A stretch of DNA of 64,000 bases from positions 1,061,943 through 1,125,942 of the forward strand of contig NZ_JARADB010000003.1 of the NCBI RefSeq assembly GCF_028765165.1, in the 5' to 3' direction. The translations under genes and the position numbers were made by a program. Below, in pieces: positions 41,698-50,191 of the stretch. This DNA is from Paenibacillus sp. MAHUQ-63 (lineage in GTDB: Bacteria > Bacillota > Bacilli > Paenibacillales > NBRC-103111). Below the pieces are notes generated by a model. The model had not been told where the DNA came from. It saw only the letters and a list, made by a program, of their open reading frames with translations, and did no database searches. Position 1 is the stretch's first letter. Each line of letters starts with the position of its first letter.

Positions 41698-43233
41698 TCA
41701 CTGGCCGGCCATCTGCTTGCGGTATTCCTTGGGGGAGACTCCCGCTATTTTGTTGAACATATGTGTGAAATAATTAGAATCGTTGAATCCGGTGGCCTCA
41801 GAAATTTCGAATATTCTCATTTCTGTGCTTTTCAGCAGAAGCTTCGCTTTCTGTACGCGCAAGTTCTGGACATAGACGGTTACACTTTCACCGGTTTCCT
41901 TTTTAAACAGATTGCTGAAATAGCTGGGGTTCAGATGGACATGGGCTGCAACCTCAGCCAAGCCGCATACTCCCATATATGATTCTTCAATAAACCGAAT
42001 GGCCTGCTTGACCGGATTATTATTCTTGCTAGCAAGCCAGTTATTGTGGGACTGCAGGAATTCATGGATGTATCCCTTCAGCCATTCTGCAATTTCCTCC
42101 GGCGTCGCACATTTGTAGACAGAATCCCACTCTATAGGGCGAACGGCCATTTGCCATTCGGGAAACTGGACCTGCACCAGCCGGAGAATGGCAGCAGCCA
42201 GCAGCAGCGCTTCGATCTTTGCGGTTTGCGGGGGTAAACAGCTAATCCGGACGGCTTGCCCCTGCATCTCCCGGCTTAGCAGACTGTTATCCTCCGACAT
42301 TAGCCAGGTTACAATTTCCTTCTCCTTCTCGTATAGCGCTGTCTGGTTGAGCAGTGAATCATTGGCAGAACCGTGATCCCTATCCCCTTCCCGGCAATAC
42401 CGCCTGTAGCCCTGATGTAATTCCTCCGTACTAGCGCACAGCCCTTGACCGATGCATTCAAGAGCCAACCTCAGATAATGATGGACCGAATCGGCGAGTA
42501 ACTGCAGCCATGAGGAGGATGTATCCGGCCGGGATGCACTCAGGTCCACCAATAAAGCCCACTCCGAAGCGTTCAAGGGAAACAACCGAAAGCCGCCAGG
42601 AAACCATTTATTCAAGTGCTCCCCGGCTATATTGGCGAAAGCAAACTGCAAAAGTGGCACATCCTGGTCTGAATAATGCTTATCCGGTGGGAAATAGGTA
42701 GGAATACGGAGAAAATGCAGCTCGCATTGCTTCATCCGTTTCAGCAGAGCCTCCACCTCTTCACCGTTGCAGGGCATACCCATGATCGCCGAGCGTAGCT
42801 CGCTGTCTTCATGCTGGCGCTTCCAGCCCTCCACCAAGAGCTGGGACTGGCTTTCTTCAATCAACTGCACATAAATCCGGTCGAGTACGCTTAAGATATC
42901 CGTTTCCACACAAGGCTTCGTGATAAAGTCCAGCACCCCGAACTTGACGGCGGACTGGGCATATGAGAAATCCTTGAATCCGGTTACAATCACAATTTTC
43001 GTTAGCCAACCGCGGCTTCTGATTTCCTCTGCCAGCCGCAGACCATCGATATGGGGCATCCGGATATCGGTCAACAAGAGATCCGGGACACATTTCTCCA
43101 TCATTAACAAGGCGTCCCGGCCATTTCCCGCTTCCCCCGTCACCACCCACTCGGCAGACCGCTTGCCCACCAGCCTCCGCAGCCCCTTACGGAAGTTAGG
43201 CTGGTCCTCTGCAATAAACATCTTACCCTTCAT
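41698..43233 (-). CDS. YesN-type response regulator with AraC DNA-binding domain
   Basis: This response regulator has 511 residues. A receiver domain (1 to about 120) carries Asp56 in LLLTDIRMP and Lys in FITKPC. A variable middle follows, then a C-terminal AraC domain (about 410-508) with VCGLAEVAAHVHLNPSYFSN and FEISEATGFNDSNYF. ATG 43233 is chosen for AGGAGG 6 nt upstream. It overlaps the kinase stop by 11 nt, so translation is coupled to the kinase. The most likely binding site is the 40-bp box found at 49995 and 60318, since it is the only AraC-type protein encoded in this operon. Confidence 0.93.
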   Translation of the reverse strand: MKGKMFIAEDQPNFRKGLRRLVGKRSAEWVVTGEAGNGRDALLMMEKCVPDLLLTDIRMPHIDGLRLAEEIRSRGWLTKIVIVTGFKDFSYAQSAVKFGVLDFITKPCVETDILSVLDRIYVQLIEESQSQLLVEGWKRQHEDSELRSAIMGMPCNGEEVEALLKRMKQCELHFLRIPTYFPPDKHYSDQDVPLLQFAFANIAGEHLNKWFPGGFRLFPLNASEWALLVDLSASRPDTSSSWLQLLADSVHHYLRLALECIGQGLCASTEELHQGYRRYCREGDRDHGSANDSLLNQTALYEKEKEIVTWLMSEDNSLLSREMQGQAVRISCLPPQTAKIEALLLAAAILRLVQVQFPEWQMAVRPIEWDSVYKCATPEEIAEWLKGYIHEFLQSHNNWLASKNNNPVKQAIRFIEESYMGVCGLAEVAAHVHLNPSYFSNLFKKETGESVTVYVQNLRVQKAKLLLKSTEMRIFEISEATGFNDSNYFTHMFNKIAGVSPKEYRKQMAGQ

Positions 43234-45070
43234 CCGTTCCCTCCTCATGACTCCCCAGTGTCCCGGACTTAATAGGAAGCGTCATGTGAACAACCGTTCC
43301 TTTTCCTTTACTGCTGGTAATTTCCACTCCATAAGCGGGTCCGTATACCAGTTGAATGCGCCGCAACACACTTTTGTAGCCGATTCCCGTCTTATTGCCG
43401 TCCGGCAGATCAGCCTCCGCTTCTGTCAGAATTCTCTGGGTTTCTTTATCCATGCCACATCCATTATCGGCTACCTCGATATGCAGCGCCTCATGAAATA
43501 GGAACGCTTTAATCCGCAGCACTCGGTCACTCTCCATATCACGGAAAGCGTGCACAAAAACATTTTCCACCACCGGCAGCAAGAGGGATCGCATCATCCG
43601 CAGATTCAGCAGAGACTCCTCAGCTTGAATAATGGTTTCAATCTCGCCGGTGAACAGCTCTGTCTGGATCTTGATGTAATTGCGGATCTGATGCAGCTCT
43701 TCGCCAAGAGTCGTATCCGTCTGAACAGATTTAAGGGAATACTTCAACATCTCCGAGATGGCGTTGATCAGAAGCGCCGCCTCCTCTTGGTCGTCGCTGT
43801 ACAGCTTCCAATACAGCTCGTTGAACAGGTTGTGCAGATAATGAGGGTTCAGCTGTGCCTGGATGGCCTTCAGCTCCGATTCCCTCTGGCTGATTTGCGC
43901 CAAATATACCTTATTGATCAGCTCGCTCACTTGCTCCGCCATGCTGTTGAAGCTGTCCCCGATGTAGCCCAACTCATCGCCGGAATCCACTCTGACCCGG
44001 ACCGTGAAATCGCCGGAACGCAGCAATCGCAGTCCCTGCATCAGATGGGCCAGCGGAGTCAGGAGCGTCCGGGTGGAAATCGTAATAAGCAGTGCACTCA
44101 GCAGGATCACGCCGATTCCGGCAAATGCCAATACCTGAATGATGTCTTTATTTTTCCTCTGTATCTCTTGCAAGGAAGCCCCTCCATATAGGGTAAATCC
44201 TGCCGGAATCAGCTCGTGGCGGACAAACAGATAGGAGATGCCATTCATTTTGACATAACGGGGATAACTTGCTTCAGTCAGTTGCAGGAGTTGCTCCATC
44301 TCGCTCTGGTCGGTATTGGAGTAGAGTATACCGCCCATAGGCTCCAGCAGCAACACCTTGCCTGTACCGTTCTCCGTAAGATCCCGCAGCACCTTGGATA
44401 CCAGGCTTTCCTCCATCACCAATACCATGGTGCCATACGGGATCAGCTTCTCATTAAGCATCCGTCTAGCAGCAACCAGAACCGTTCTGCGTCCGTCGGG
44501 ATCAATGGTGCTGGCCGCCTCGGCCCGGCCCCAGACCATATTCCCCCGATGGGGCTTCAGCTTTTCCATCATCCTGTTCAAGTCATCCGTTCCCGGCTCT
44601 CCCGACGCACCGACTTTAGAGAGAACCGTCATTTCCCCATTTTCATTGTATAAGAACACGGAACGGATAGACGGAGCATCCACCAGCAGCATATTCAACT
44701 GCTCTTCCACATACTTACGGTTCTTGAATTGGGTGTAAGAATCGCTTACCGGAACGGTGTTCTCCTTAAGGAACAGTTCGATGTTCGGATTCAGGATAAT
44801 GGATTGGGATACCCGGTTGATTTCCTGGAAGGACACCTCCAGTCGGGCCAAAGCCTGTTCGTTGGCGATGGAGAACTGCCTGCTGATTTCCCCCTCCATT
44901 AACTGGATATTTGACCGGTAAACCATCCAGCCTGCCAAGGCAAAGGCAAGAGTTACCATACACGAGAGCAGCACGATCAGTTTGATCTTAAAGCTGCCCT
45001 TAATTTTTCCGGCTATATTCCCCGGCCAGCTTGTGGGATGCAGTCGGCTCCCCTCCCCCTTGAATTTCAT
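43223..45070 (-). CDS. YesM-type membrane sensor histidine kinase
   Basis: This 615-residue membrane kinase has spans near 29-51 and 309-332 around an extracellular sensor, a HAMP domain (about 333-385), and QAQLNPHYLHNLF with phospho-acceptor His410. A C-terminal HATPase follows, with NVFVHAF and DNGCGMD. No clear ribosome site precedes ATG 45070, so the start is the least certain part. It follows the GH105 gene in one operon and its stop overlaps the start of its partner regulator. It is expected to sense a pectin- or arabinan-derived sugar outside the cell. Confidence 0.92.
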   Translation of the reverse strand: MKFKGEGSRLHPTSWPGNIAGKIKGSFKIKLIVLLSCMVTLAFALAGWMVYRSNIQLMEGEISRQFSIANEQALARLEVSFQEINRVSQSIILNPNIELFLKENTVPVSDSYTQFKNRKYVEEQLNMLLVDAPSIRSVFLYNENGEMTVLSKVGASGEPGTDDLNRMMEKLKPHRGNMVWGRAEAASTIDPDGRRTVLVAARRMLNEKLIPYGTMVLVMEESLVSKVLRDLTENGTGKVLLLEPMGGILYSNTDQSEMEQLLQLTEASYPRYVKMNGISYLFVRHELIPAGFTLYGGASLQEIQRKNKDIIQVLAFAGIGVILLSALLITISTRTLLTPLAHLMQGLRLLRSGDFTVRVRVDSGDELGYIGDSFNSMAEQVSELINKVYLAQISQRESELKAIQAQLNPHYLHNLFNELYWKLYSDDQEEAALLINAISEMLKYSLKSVQTDTTLGEELHQIRNYIKIQTELFTGEIETIIQAEESLLNLRMMRSLLLPVVENVFVHAFRDMESDRVLRIKAFLFHEALHIEVADNGCGMDKETQRILTEAEADLPDGNKTGIGYKSVLRRIQLVYGPAYGVEITSSKGKGTVVHMTLPIKSGTLGSHEEGTDEG

Positions 45071-45169
45071 ATTGTATTATAAAACGCTTCCTTCCAAGCA
45101 AACAAGGTTTTCATTTTACCTGTCTACGTAGGAAGAAAGCGCGTCACGCTCCGGTCCGGTTTACCCGTA

Positions 45170-46285
45170 TTATGTTAAAGCTTCATATAAGGCAATAAGA
45201 GCAAGGGACTGCCCGTATGCCATCGGCATGATGGTAATATTTTTATAATGATCTTTATCCATTCCCATACCGGTTCCAGCCGACACATTCAGCACGGTTC
45301 CATCCCCGCTGATATTTTGACAAACTGCCTGGATGGCCTTGTCTGCAACAGCCTGATAGGAGGAATCCAGAATACCGGCTTTTATGCCTTTTAAGATACC
45401 CGCAGCAATTGCGGCCGATCCGGATACCTCTTCATAGCTGGTTGTGTCTTGCAGGACTGTGTTCCAGAGACCGGAAGCGGCCTGGAGCGGAACGAGAGCA
45501 TTGATCTGAGCTTTATACGTATCAACCAGAAATTGACGGACGCCCGGGTTAATCGTATCCTGACAAGTGTCCAGGTAATCCACAAGGCCGTAGGTGAACC
45601 AGGAATTGCCACGGCACCAGAAGATACTGCCGAAATTATCATTGCGCTCGAAACTCCAGCCGTGGAAGAACAGTCCGGTATGTTTGTCGAACAAGTACTT
45701 AATATGGAGCAGAATCTGGTGTACGGCTTCTTGCTCCCACTCCGGCCGATTGAACTTTCGCCCAGCCTGGTTTAGAAACAGAACCGCCATAAAGAGCGTA
45801 TCAATCCATAACTGCCCATTATGCAAGTGGATTCCATCCCGGTTACCAATGGCAGTGACTGTATGCTGGAAGCCGCCCTCTTTGGTTTTGGGCAGCTCAT
45901 GAACGAGCCAATCCGCGTGATCCCGGCATAGTTTTTCCAGCTGGTTGGAAGGCTCATATTGATCCAGGAGCAGAACCAGAGCCAAATAAGGGGCGGTCGT
46001 ATTAATGTTTTTTGACGGCAGTCCCACCTCCAAATTGCGGGAATACCAGTTCTGAAAAAACGCCATATACCGGTGATCATTGTAATACTTCTGCAGCTTG
46101 TACAGACCATAAAGACCAACACCTTGTGGCCAGTCCCATTCTTCAATTCCGAAATCCCGTTGGACAATTCCTTTCCTTGTATCGGCCTGGACCACGGTTT
46201 TATCCTTTTCATAGTCGCTACCGCCCAGATTCATAAGCTTGTCCACTACCAGTTCGATTTTTTGAAGCAGCATCTCATTTGTCAT
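45170..46285 (-). CDS. GH88/GH105 unsaturated glucuronyl/rhamnogalacturonyl hydrolase (YesR-like)
   Basis: This 371-residue cytoplasmic enzyme is of the (alpha/alpha)6-barrel family that removes terminal unsaturated uronic acids. Family marks are LWIDTLFMAVLFL with the catalytic Asp and WCRGNSWFTYGL. AGGAG is 10 nt upstream of the ATG. It is downstream of an LplBC/SBP importer and upstream of a two-component pair. It differs clearly in sequence from the YteR-like enzyme at 22953, so the two importers probably bring in different unsaturated oligosaccharides. Confidence 0.9.
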   Translation of the reverse strand: MTNEMLLQKIELVVDKLMNLGGSDYEKDKTVVQADTRKGIVQRDFGIEEWDWPQGVGLYGLYKLQKYYNDHRYMAFFQNWYSRNLEVGLPSKNINTTAPYLALVLLLDQYEPSNQLEKLCRDHADWLVHELPKTKEGGFQHTVTAIGNRDGIHLHNGQLWIDTLFMAVLFLNQAGRKFNRPEWEQEAVHQILLHIKYLFDKHTGLFFHGWSFERNDNFGSIFWCRGNSWFTYGLVDYLDTCQDTINPGVRQFLVDTYKAQINALVPLQAASGLWNTVLQDTTSYEEVSGSAAIAAGILKGIKAGILDSSYQAVADKAIQAVCQNISGDGTVLNVSAGTGMGMDKDHYKNITIMPMAYGQSLALIALYEALT

Positions 46286-46389
46286 GATTCATATACTCCT
46301 TCTCATTTAAAATGTTCCGAAAGCAAACTTGGCCCAGCCTTTGCCGAACCAAGTCCGCATTCACCCTACTATTCTTGGCCCTTCAACCC

Positions 46390-48030
46390 TTACTTGTGTT
46401 GGGAGCGGACCATCTCCAGGATATCCTTACCCAGGAAGGCTCTGTCCTTATTTTCTTTGTACCAGGTATTCATGAATTCCTCAATCTGTTTGCCGCCGCC
46501 TCTCTCCCAGGCAGCTTTGGCATCTGCAACGGCCTGCTCAGGGGTATATTTGACCCCGCCGATAATGCCTTTGGTATAGATGTCCTTCATTTCCTTGTCG
46601 ACATTGGTATTGATCACAACCAAATCGCTCGGCAGGTTAGGCATATGTTCGTAGTGACTTAGCGCGGGATACTGGGCCTCGGGATTAAGCAGAAACTCGT
46701 CAGCTTTCTTCAACATTTCTAGACCTGCCTTCTGAATAGGATCACTCACGTCGAACGCAGTGGTGGAAATCAGAAGCGGATTCTCGGGGATCGAGTAGAA
46801 CATGGTGTAGTCCATGGCCCAGTCCAGTTCCTTGGCATTCTTCGCAGGATCAATGACCTTAGGAAAGCCGTCCGCACCTTTTTTCCAATGTTCTCCCTCC
46901 ACTCCTTTTTTCAGAATCAGACCGTTCTCCGGCTTGATCATGAAATTAATATATTCCATTGCCGCCTTGGGATTTTTGGCATCAGCATTGATCACCGTGG
47001 TCATCTGAACCGGATTGACCACATGATGAACGAATTGCCCCATGGGAGACTTAGGCTGCGCCATCGGCGCAATCTCCGCCTCCGGAACAACCTTGCGGAG
47101 CGTTTGGAGGTCCGTTACCGTACTTTCAAACCAGTTGCTTACAACAGGAGGGAGATAAACGCCTATTTTTCCGTTCAGATAATCCTGCTTGGCTTTGGCC
47201 CCATTCTTGTCCGCCAGGTAATCCTTATCGATAAGCCCTTCCTCAAATAACCTTTTCTTGAATTTAAGAGACTCCAGCGTATTTTCCCAAGTCCTGATAA
47301 TTTTGTCATCATTGGAGATTTTCCAGCCGTACGAGCCGAACATGGAATCCACCATGCCGTCCGAGGTGTAGCTCATGTTGGTTCCATAAGTATCCTTCTT
47401 GCCGTTGCCGTCAGGGTCCTGCTCAACGAATGCTTTCAGAACGACAAGCAATTCGTCGGTGGTCTTCGGAACCTCCAGCTTCAGCTTTTTCAGCCAATCC
47501 ATCCGGATAAAGGCTACACTCTGCAGATGGGGCTCGTTAATTTTACCGATCTCGTAAAGCTTGCCGTCCGGCTTGGTGCCTATTTTGCGAAGCTGCGGGT
47601 ACTTTTCCAGCAGCTTCTGGTATTCAGGCGCATATTGCAAGTAATCGTCCAGAGGCATCAATTGCTTCTGCTGGTACAGGGAATTCCGGAACCCCGTATC
47701 AAAATCATTGACAATATCCGGCGCACTGCCCGATGCGAACAGCACATTCAGCTTCTTGACTGACTCCGCCCGGGCCACTGGCACATACTTAGCCGTAACG
47801 GGAGAATGTTCATTGATCCACTTGGTCCAGCGATTCTCCTCAACCGTCCCCTCCGCTGCGGGAATATTGCCCCTGTCATAGTTGGAAACGGTAATTGTCG
47901 CTTTCCCTTCTGCTTGTCCCTTTGTCCCCTCTTCCTTTTGACTGCAACCAACTGCCCCTGCTGCCATAACCGCCGACAGTCCCAGTGCCAACGTGATCTT
48001 CATTCTTGGTGCTGATGTTTGTCTAACCAT
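46390..48030 (-). CDS. LplA-like sugar-binding lipoprotein
   Basis: This 546-residue extracellular solute-binding protein has a lipoprotein signal ending in AVGC. GAGGGGG lies 7 nt before the ATG. It follows lplC by 41 nt and precedes the GH105 gene. The ligand is inferred to be a pectin-derived oligosaccharide delivered by the surface GH43 enzymes and pectin lyases. Confidence 0.92.
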   Translation of the reverse strand: MVRQTSAPRMKITLALGLSAVMAAGAVGCSQKEEGTKGQAEGKATITVSNYDRGNIPAAEGTVEENRWTKWINEHSPVTAKYVPVARAESVKKLNVLFASGSAPDIVNDFDTGFRNSLYQQKQLMPLDDYLQYAPEYQKLLEKYPQLRKIGTKPDGKLYEIGKINEPHLQSVAFIRMDWLKKLKLEVPKTTDELLVVLKAFVEQDPDGNGKKDTYGTNMSYTSDGMVDSMFGSYGWKISNDDKIIRTWENTLESLKFKKRLFEEGLIDKDYLADKNGAKAKQDYLNGKIGVYLPPVVSNWFESTVTDLQTLRKVVPEAEIAPMAQPKSPMGQFVHHVVNPVQMTTVINADAKNPKAAMEYINFMIKPENGLILKKGVEGEHWKKGADGFPKVIDPAKNAKELDWAMDYTMFYSIPENPLLISTTAFDVSDPIQKAGLEMLKKADEFLLNPEAQYPALSHYEHMPNLPSDLVVINTNVDKEMKDIYTKGIIGGVKYTPEQAVADAKAAWERGGGKQIEEFMNTWYKENKDRAFLGKDILEMVRSQHK

Positions 48031-48071
48031 GTGGAATCCCCCTCAATCTATGATTGATTTCGTTATTGCCG

Positions 48072-48944
48072 CTAACCTTTGATAGAGCCAAGCATAATAC
48101 CTTTGACAAAATACTTCTGCAGGAACGGGTATACCACCAGCATGGGCACAACCATAACCATAACCCCAACTGCTTTCAGCTTTTCGGATACCATTTCCTG
48201 CTGCTGCATCATATCCATGGCCGACATATTAAAGTTCCCCTGAATTTGCAGCATCCCCTGAACGATAACAGTAAGATTTTGCAAATTCGTCTTACTGATA
48301 TAAAGAATAACGCTCATGAACATGTTCCAGTAGCCCACCCCGTAGAATAACGTCAGCGTAGCCAGCATGGGAAGAGACAAGGGCAATATGATGCGCAGCA
48401 GCAGCTGGACCTCGCCGCAGCCGTCAATCTGGGCGGAATCCACCACTTCTCCCGGGGTGCTCTCAAAATAGCTTTTCATAATCAGCATATTATAGGTGCT
48501 AATCAGCCCGCCAAGCCAGAGAGACCAGTACGTATTGGTTAAATGTAGGCTATTCATGACCAGATAAGTCGGGATCATGCCTCCGCTAAAGAGCATAGTG
48601 AACAATGCGGCGGTTGTGATCGGCTTGCGAGCATAGAGGTAACGACGGGATAAGGGATAAGCCGTCAGCACTGTGGCCAGCATGCTCAAGGCCGTTCCGC
48701 ATAACGTAATGATCACGCTGTTGGTAAAGGCGCGCAAGGCCGGTGTATTCTCAAAAAAGTATCTGTAAACGGTGAAATCAAGCCCCACCGGCCAGAACCA
48801 AACCCGACCCAAGTCAACCGCATGCCCCGAGCTTACGGAGAGCGCAATCAGATGCAGGAAAGGTAGGATGCAGGTGAGCGAAATAATGATCAATACTACG
48901 TGAATAAAGCTTACAAAAATTTTTCCGCCTGTAGATTCCCTCAA
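48072..48944 (-). CDS. LplC-like sugar ABC permease
   Basis: This second permease, about 290 residues, has six hydrophobic spans, an EAA loop (VDSAQIDGCGEVQLLLRIILP) and a KGIMLGSIKG end. I chose the TTG at 48944, with AGGAGG 9 nt upstream and 19 nt after the lplB stop. A longer frame to 49040 would overlap lplB by 77 nt and reads a Cys-rich, non-family leader. Confidence 0.88.
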   Translation of the reverse strand: MRESTGGKIFVSFIHVVLIIISLTCILPFLHLIALSVSSGHAVDLGRVWFWPVGLDFTVYRYFFENTPALRAFTNSVIITLCGTALSMLATVLTAYPLSRRYLYARKPITTAALFTMLFSGGMIPTYLVMNSLHLTNTYWSLWLGGLISTYNMLIMKSYFESTPGEVVDSAQIDGCGEVQLLLRIILPLSLPMLATLTLFYGVGYWNMFMSVILYISKTNLQNLTVIVQGMLQIQGNFNMSAMDMMQQQEMVSEKLKAVGVMVMVVPMLVVYPFLQKYFVKGIMLGSIKG

Positions 48945-48963
48945 GAGGAATTCCCTCCTTTCT

Positions 48964-49920
48964 TCAGAATAATCCCTGATCAAATTTACGGGCCAATGCA
49001 TTGGCAGACAGCACAAGCACCAGGCCGACAAAGGATTCAAACAAGCCCATGGCTGTAGTCAGGCCAAACTGCGCCTGCTGCAGTCCCACTTTGTACACAT
49101 AGGTGCTGATGACTTCCGCATTCTGCAAGACAGTGGGATTCTGCAAATTGTAAACCTGGTCAAACCCTACTTCCATCAGACGGCCCATCCCAAGAATCAG
49201 CAGTAGGATAATCGTAGAGCGGATGCCCGGCAGGGTGATATGCCAAATTTGCCTAAGCTTTCCTGCACCGTCAAGCCCTGCGGATTCATACAAGCTGGGG
49301 TCAATGCCGGAGAGAGCCGCGAGATAGATAATAGCTCCGAAGCCCATCTCCTTCCACATGCCGGAGCCGATAAAGATGGCGATCCATGAGTTTGAGCGGT
49401 ACAGGAAAGGCACCGGTTCCATCCCCCATTGACCCAGCAGCTTGTTGATGGTGCCGCCGTCGATGGAGAACAAGGTCAGGATAATGCCTGCAACGATAAC
49501 CCAGGACAAAAAATGAGGCAAATAAATAATGGTTTGAATCCAGCGCTTCAGCCAACTCTTCCGGACCTCATTCAAGGCAATGGCGATAATAATCGGCGCA
49601 GGGAACCCGAAGATCAGGTTCAGAACGCTCAGGGTAAGGGTATTCCAGATAATTTGCAGCGTAACGCGGGACTGAAATAAAATCTCGAAATATTTCAACC
49701 CCACCCATGGACTTGACCATATGCCATCGTGAAAATTGTAGTTCTTAAAAGCGATCACAAGACCGCCCATAGGGAAGTAACGGAATATCAGATAATAAAG
49801 CACTCCAGGTATAAGCATGACAAGTAGCGGAATATTTTGCCGAAACCGCTTTGTCTGGTAAAAAACCTCTTTGGCTGCCGGTGCTCTATCCGTTCCTACG
49901 GCAGCAGGTGTTGTTTTCAT
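48964..49920 (-). CDS. LplB-like sugar ABC permease
   Basis: The first permease (318 residues) opens the second pectin importer operon. It shows LVMLIPGVLYYLIFRYFPMG near residue 32 and an EAA loop (YESAGLDGAGKLRQIWHITLP). GGGGGAG precedes the ATG closely. The promoter lies upstream with a -10-like hexamer at 49970-49975 and the 40-bp box at 49995-50034. Confidence 0.92.
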   Translation of the reverse strand: MKTTPAAVGTDRAPAAKEVFYQTKRFRQNIPLLVMLIPGVLYYLIFRYFPMGGLVIAFKNYNFHDGIWSSPWVGLKYFEILFQSRVTLQIIWNTLTLSVLNLIFGFPAPIIIAIALNEVRKSWLKRWIQTIIYLPHFLSWVIVAGIILTLFSIDGGTINKLLGQWGMEPVPFLYRSNSWIAIFIGSGMWKEMGFGAIIYLAALSGIDPSLYESAGLDGAGKLRQIWHITLPGIRSTIILLLILGMGRLMEVGFDQVYNLQNPTVLQNAEVISTYVYKVGLQQAQFGLTTAMGLFESFVGLVLVLSANALARKFDQGLF

Positions 49921-49969
49921 GGCTCCCCCTTCTTTCCTGCTGAAAGTGTTTGTTGGATGATATGCTTAT

Positions 49970-49975
49970 AATGTA
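49970..49975 (-). promoter_or_regulatory. -10-like hexamer of the second importer operon
   Basis: TACATT lies 20 bp beyond the 40-bp box, the same offset as TACAGT at 60293-60298. No -35 consensus is visible, as expected for an activator-dependent promoter. Confidence 0.5.
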
Positions 49976-49994
49976 CCGCGGTTCGTCTATTCCG

Positions 49995-50034
49995 AGCCTT
50001 AAGAATCTTTAGGTCTTTCTGTGCGATTTTTGTT
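49995..50034 (-). promoter_or_regulatory. 40-bp regulon box, copy 1
   Basis: This 40-bp sequence matches 60318-60357 with a single mismatch. On the minus strand it contains AAAAAT and AAAGAT spaced 21 bp apart, plus repeated AG two turns apart, the tandem layout typical of AraC-type binding sites. It ends just upstream of the -35 position. The probable ligand is the YesN-type regulator at 41698-43233. Confidence 0.7.
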
Positions 50035-50121
50035 TCTCCTTCCAACGAGCAGAAGTCTCCCCGAAATGGGCAGCATCCTCATTCGTAATCCCTCTTTGCA
50101 GAACAGCACTAAATCTGCGGC

Positions 50122-50164
50122 AAAAAAAACAAGAAGCCGAGCGGATCTTCCTGCTTGGCTCCTT
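50122..50164 (-). terminator. Terminator of the GH43 operon
   Basis: A 12-bp stem with one mismatch and one G-T pair (50131-50142 with 50153-50164) is followed on the minus strand by a run of eight T (50122-50129). It lies 28 nt after the stop at 50192. Confidence 0.85.
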
Positions 50165-50191
50165 GGTTTTTACCTGTTGTCCACTCAACTT

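Noticed and set aside
45071..45090. Possible cre upstream of the second YesM-type kinase
   Set aside because: The core AAGCG is present, but three fixed positions of the consensus fail.
46327..46354. ACTTGG/CCAAGT hairpin after the binding-protein gene at 46390
   Set aside because: A 6-bp stem with a 16-nt unpaired loop is too weak to list.
48945..49040. A 32-residue N-terminal extension of the LplC-like permease
   Set aside because: It overlaps lplB by 77 nt and reads a Cys-rich leader unlike the family. TTG 48944 has a well-spaced ribosome site.
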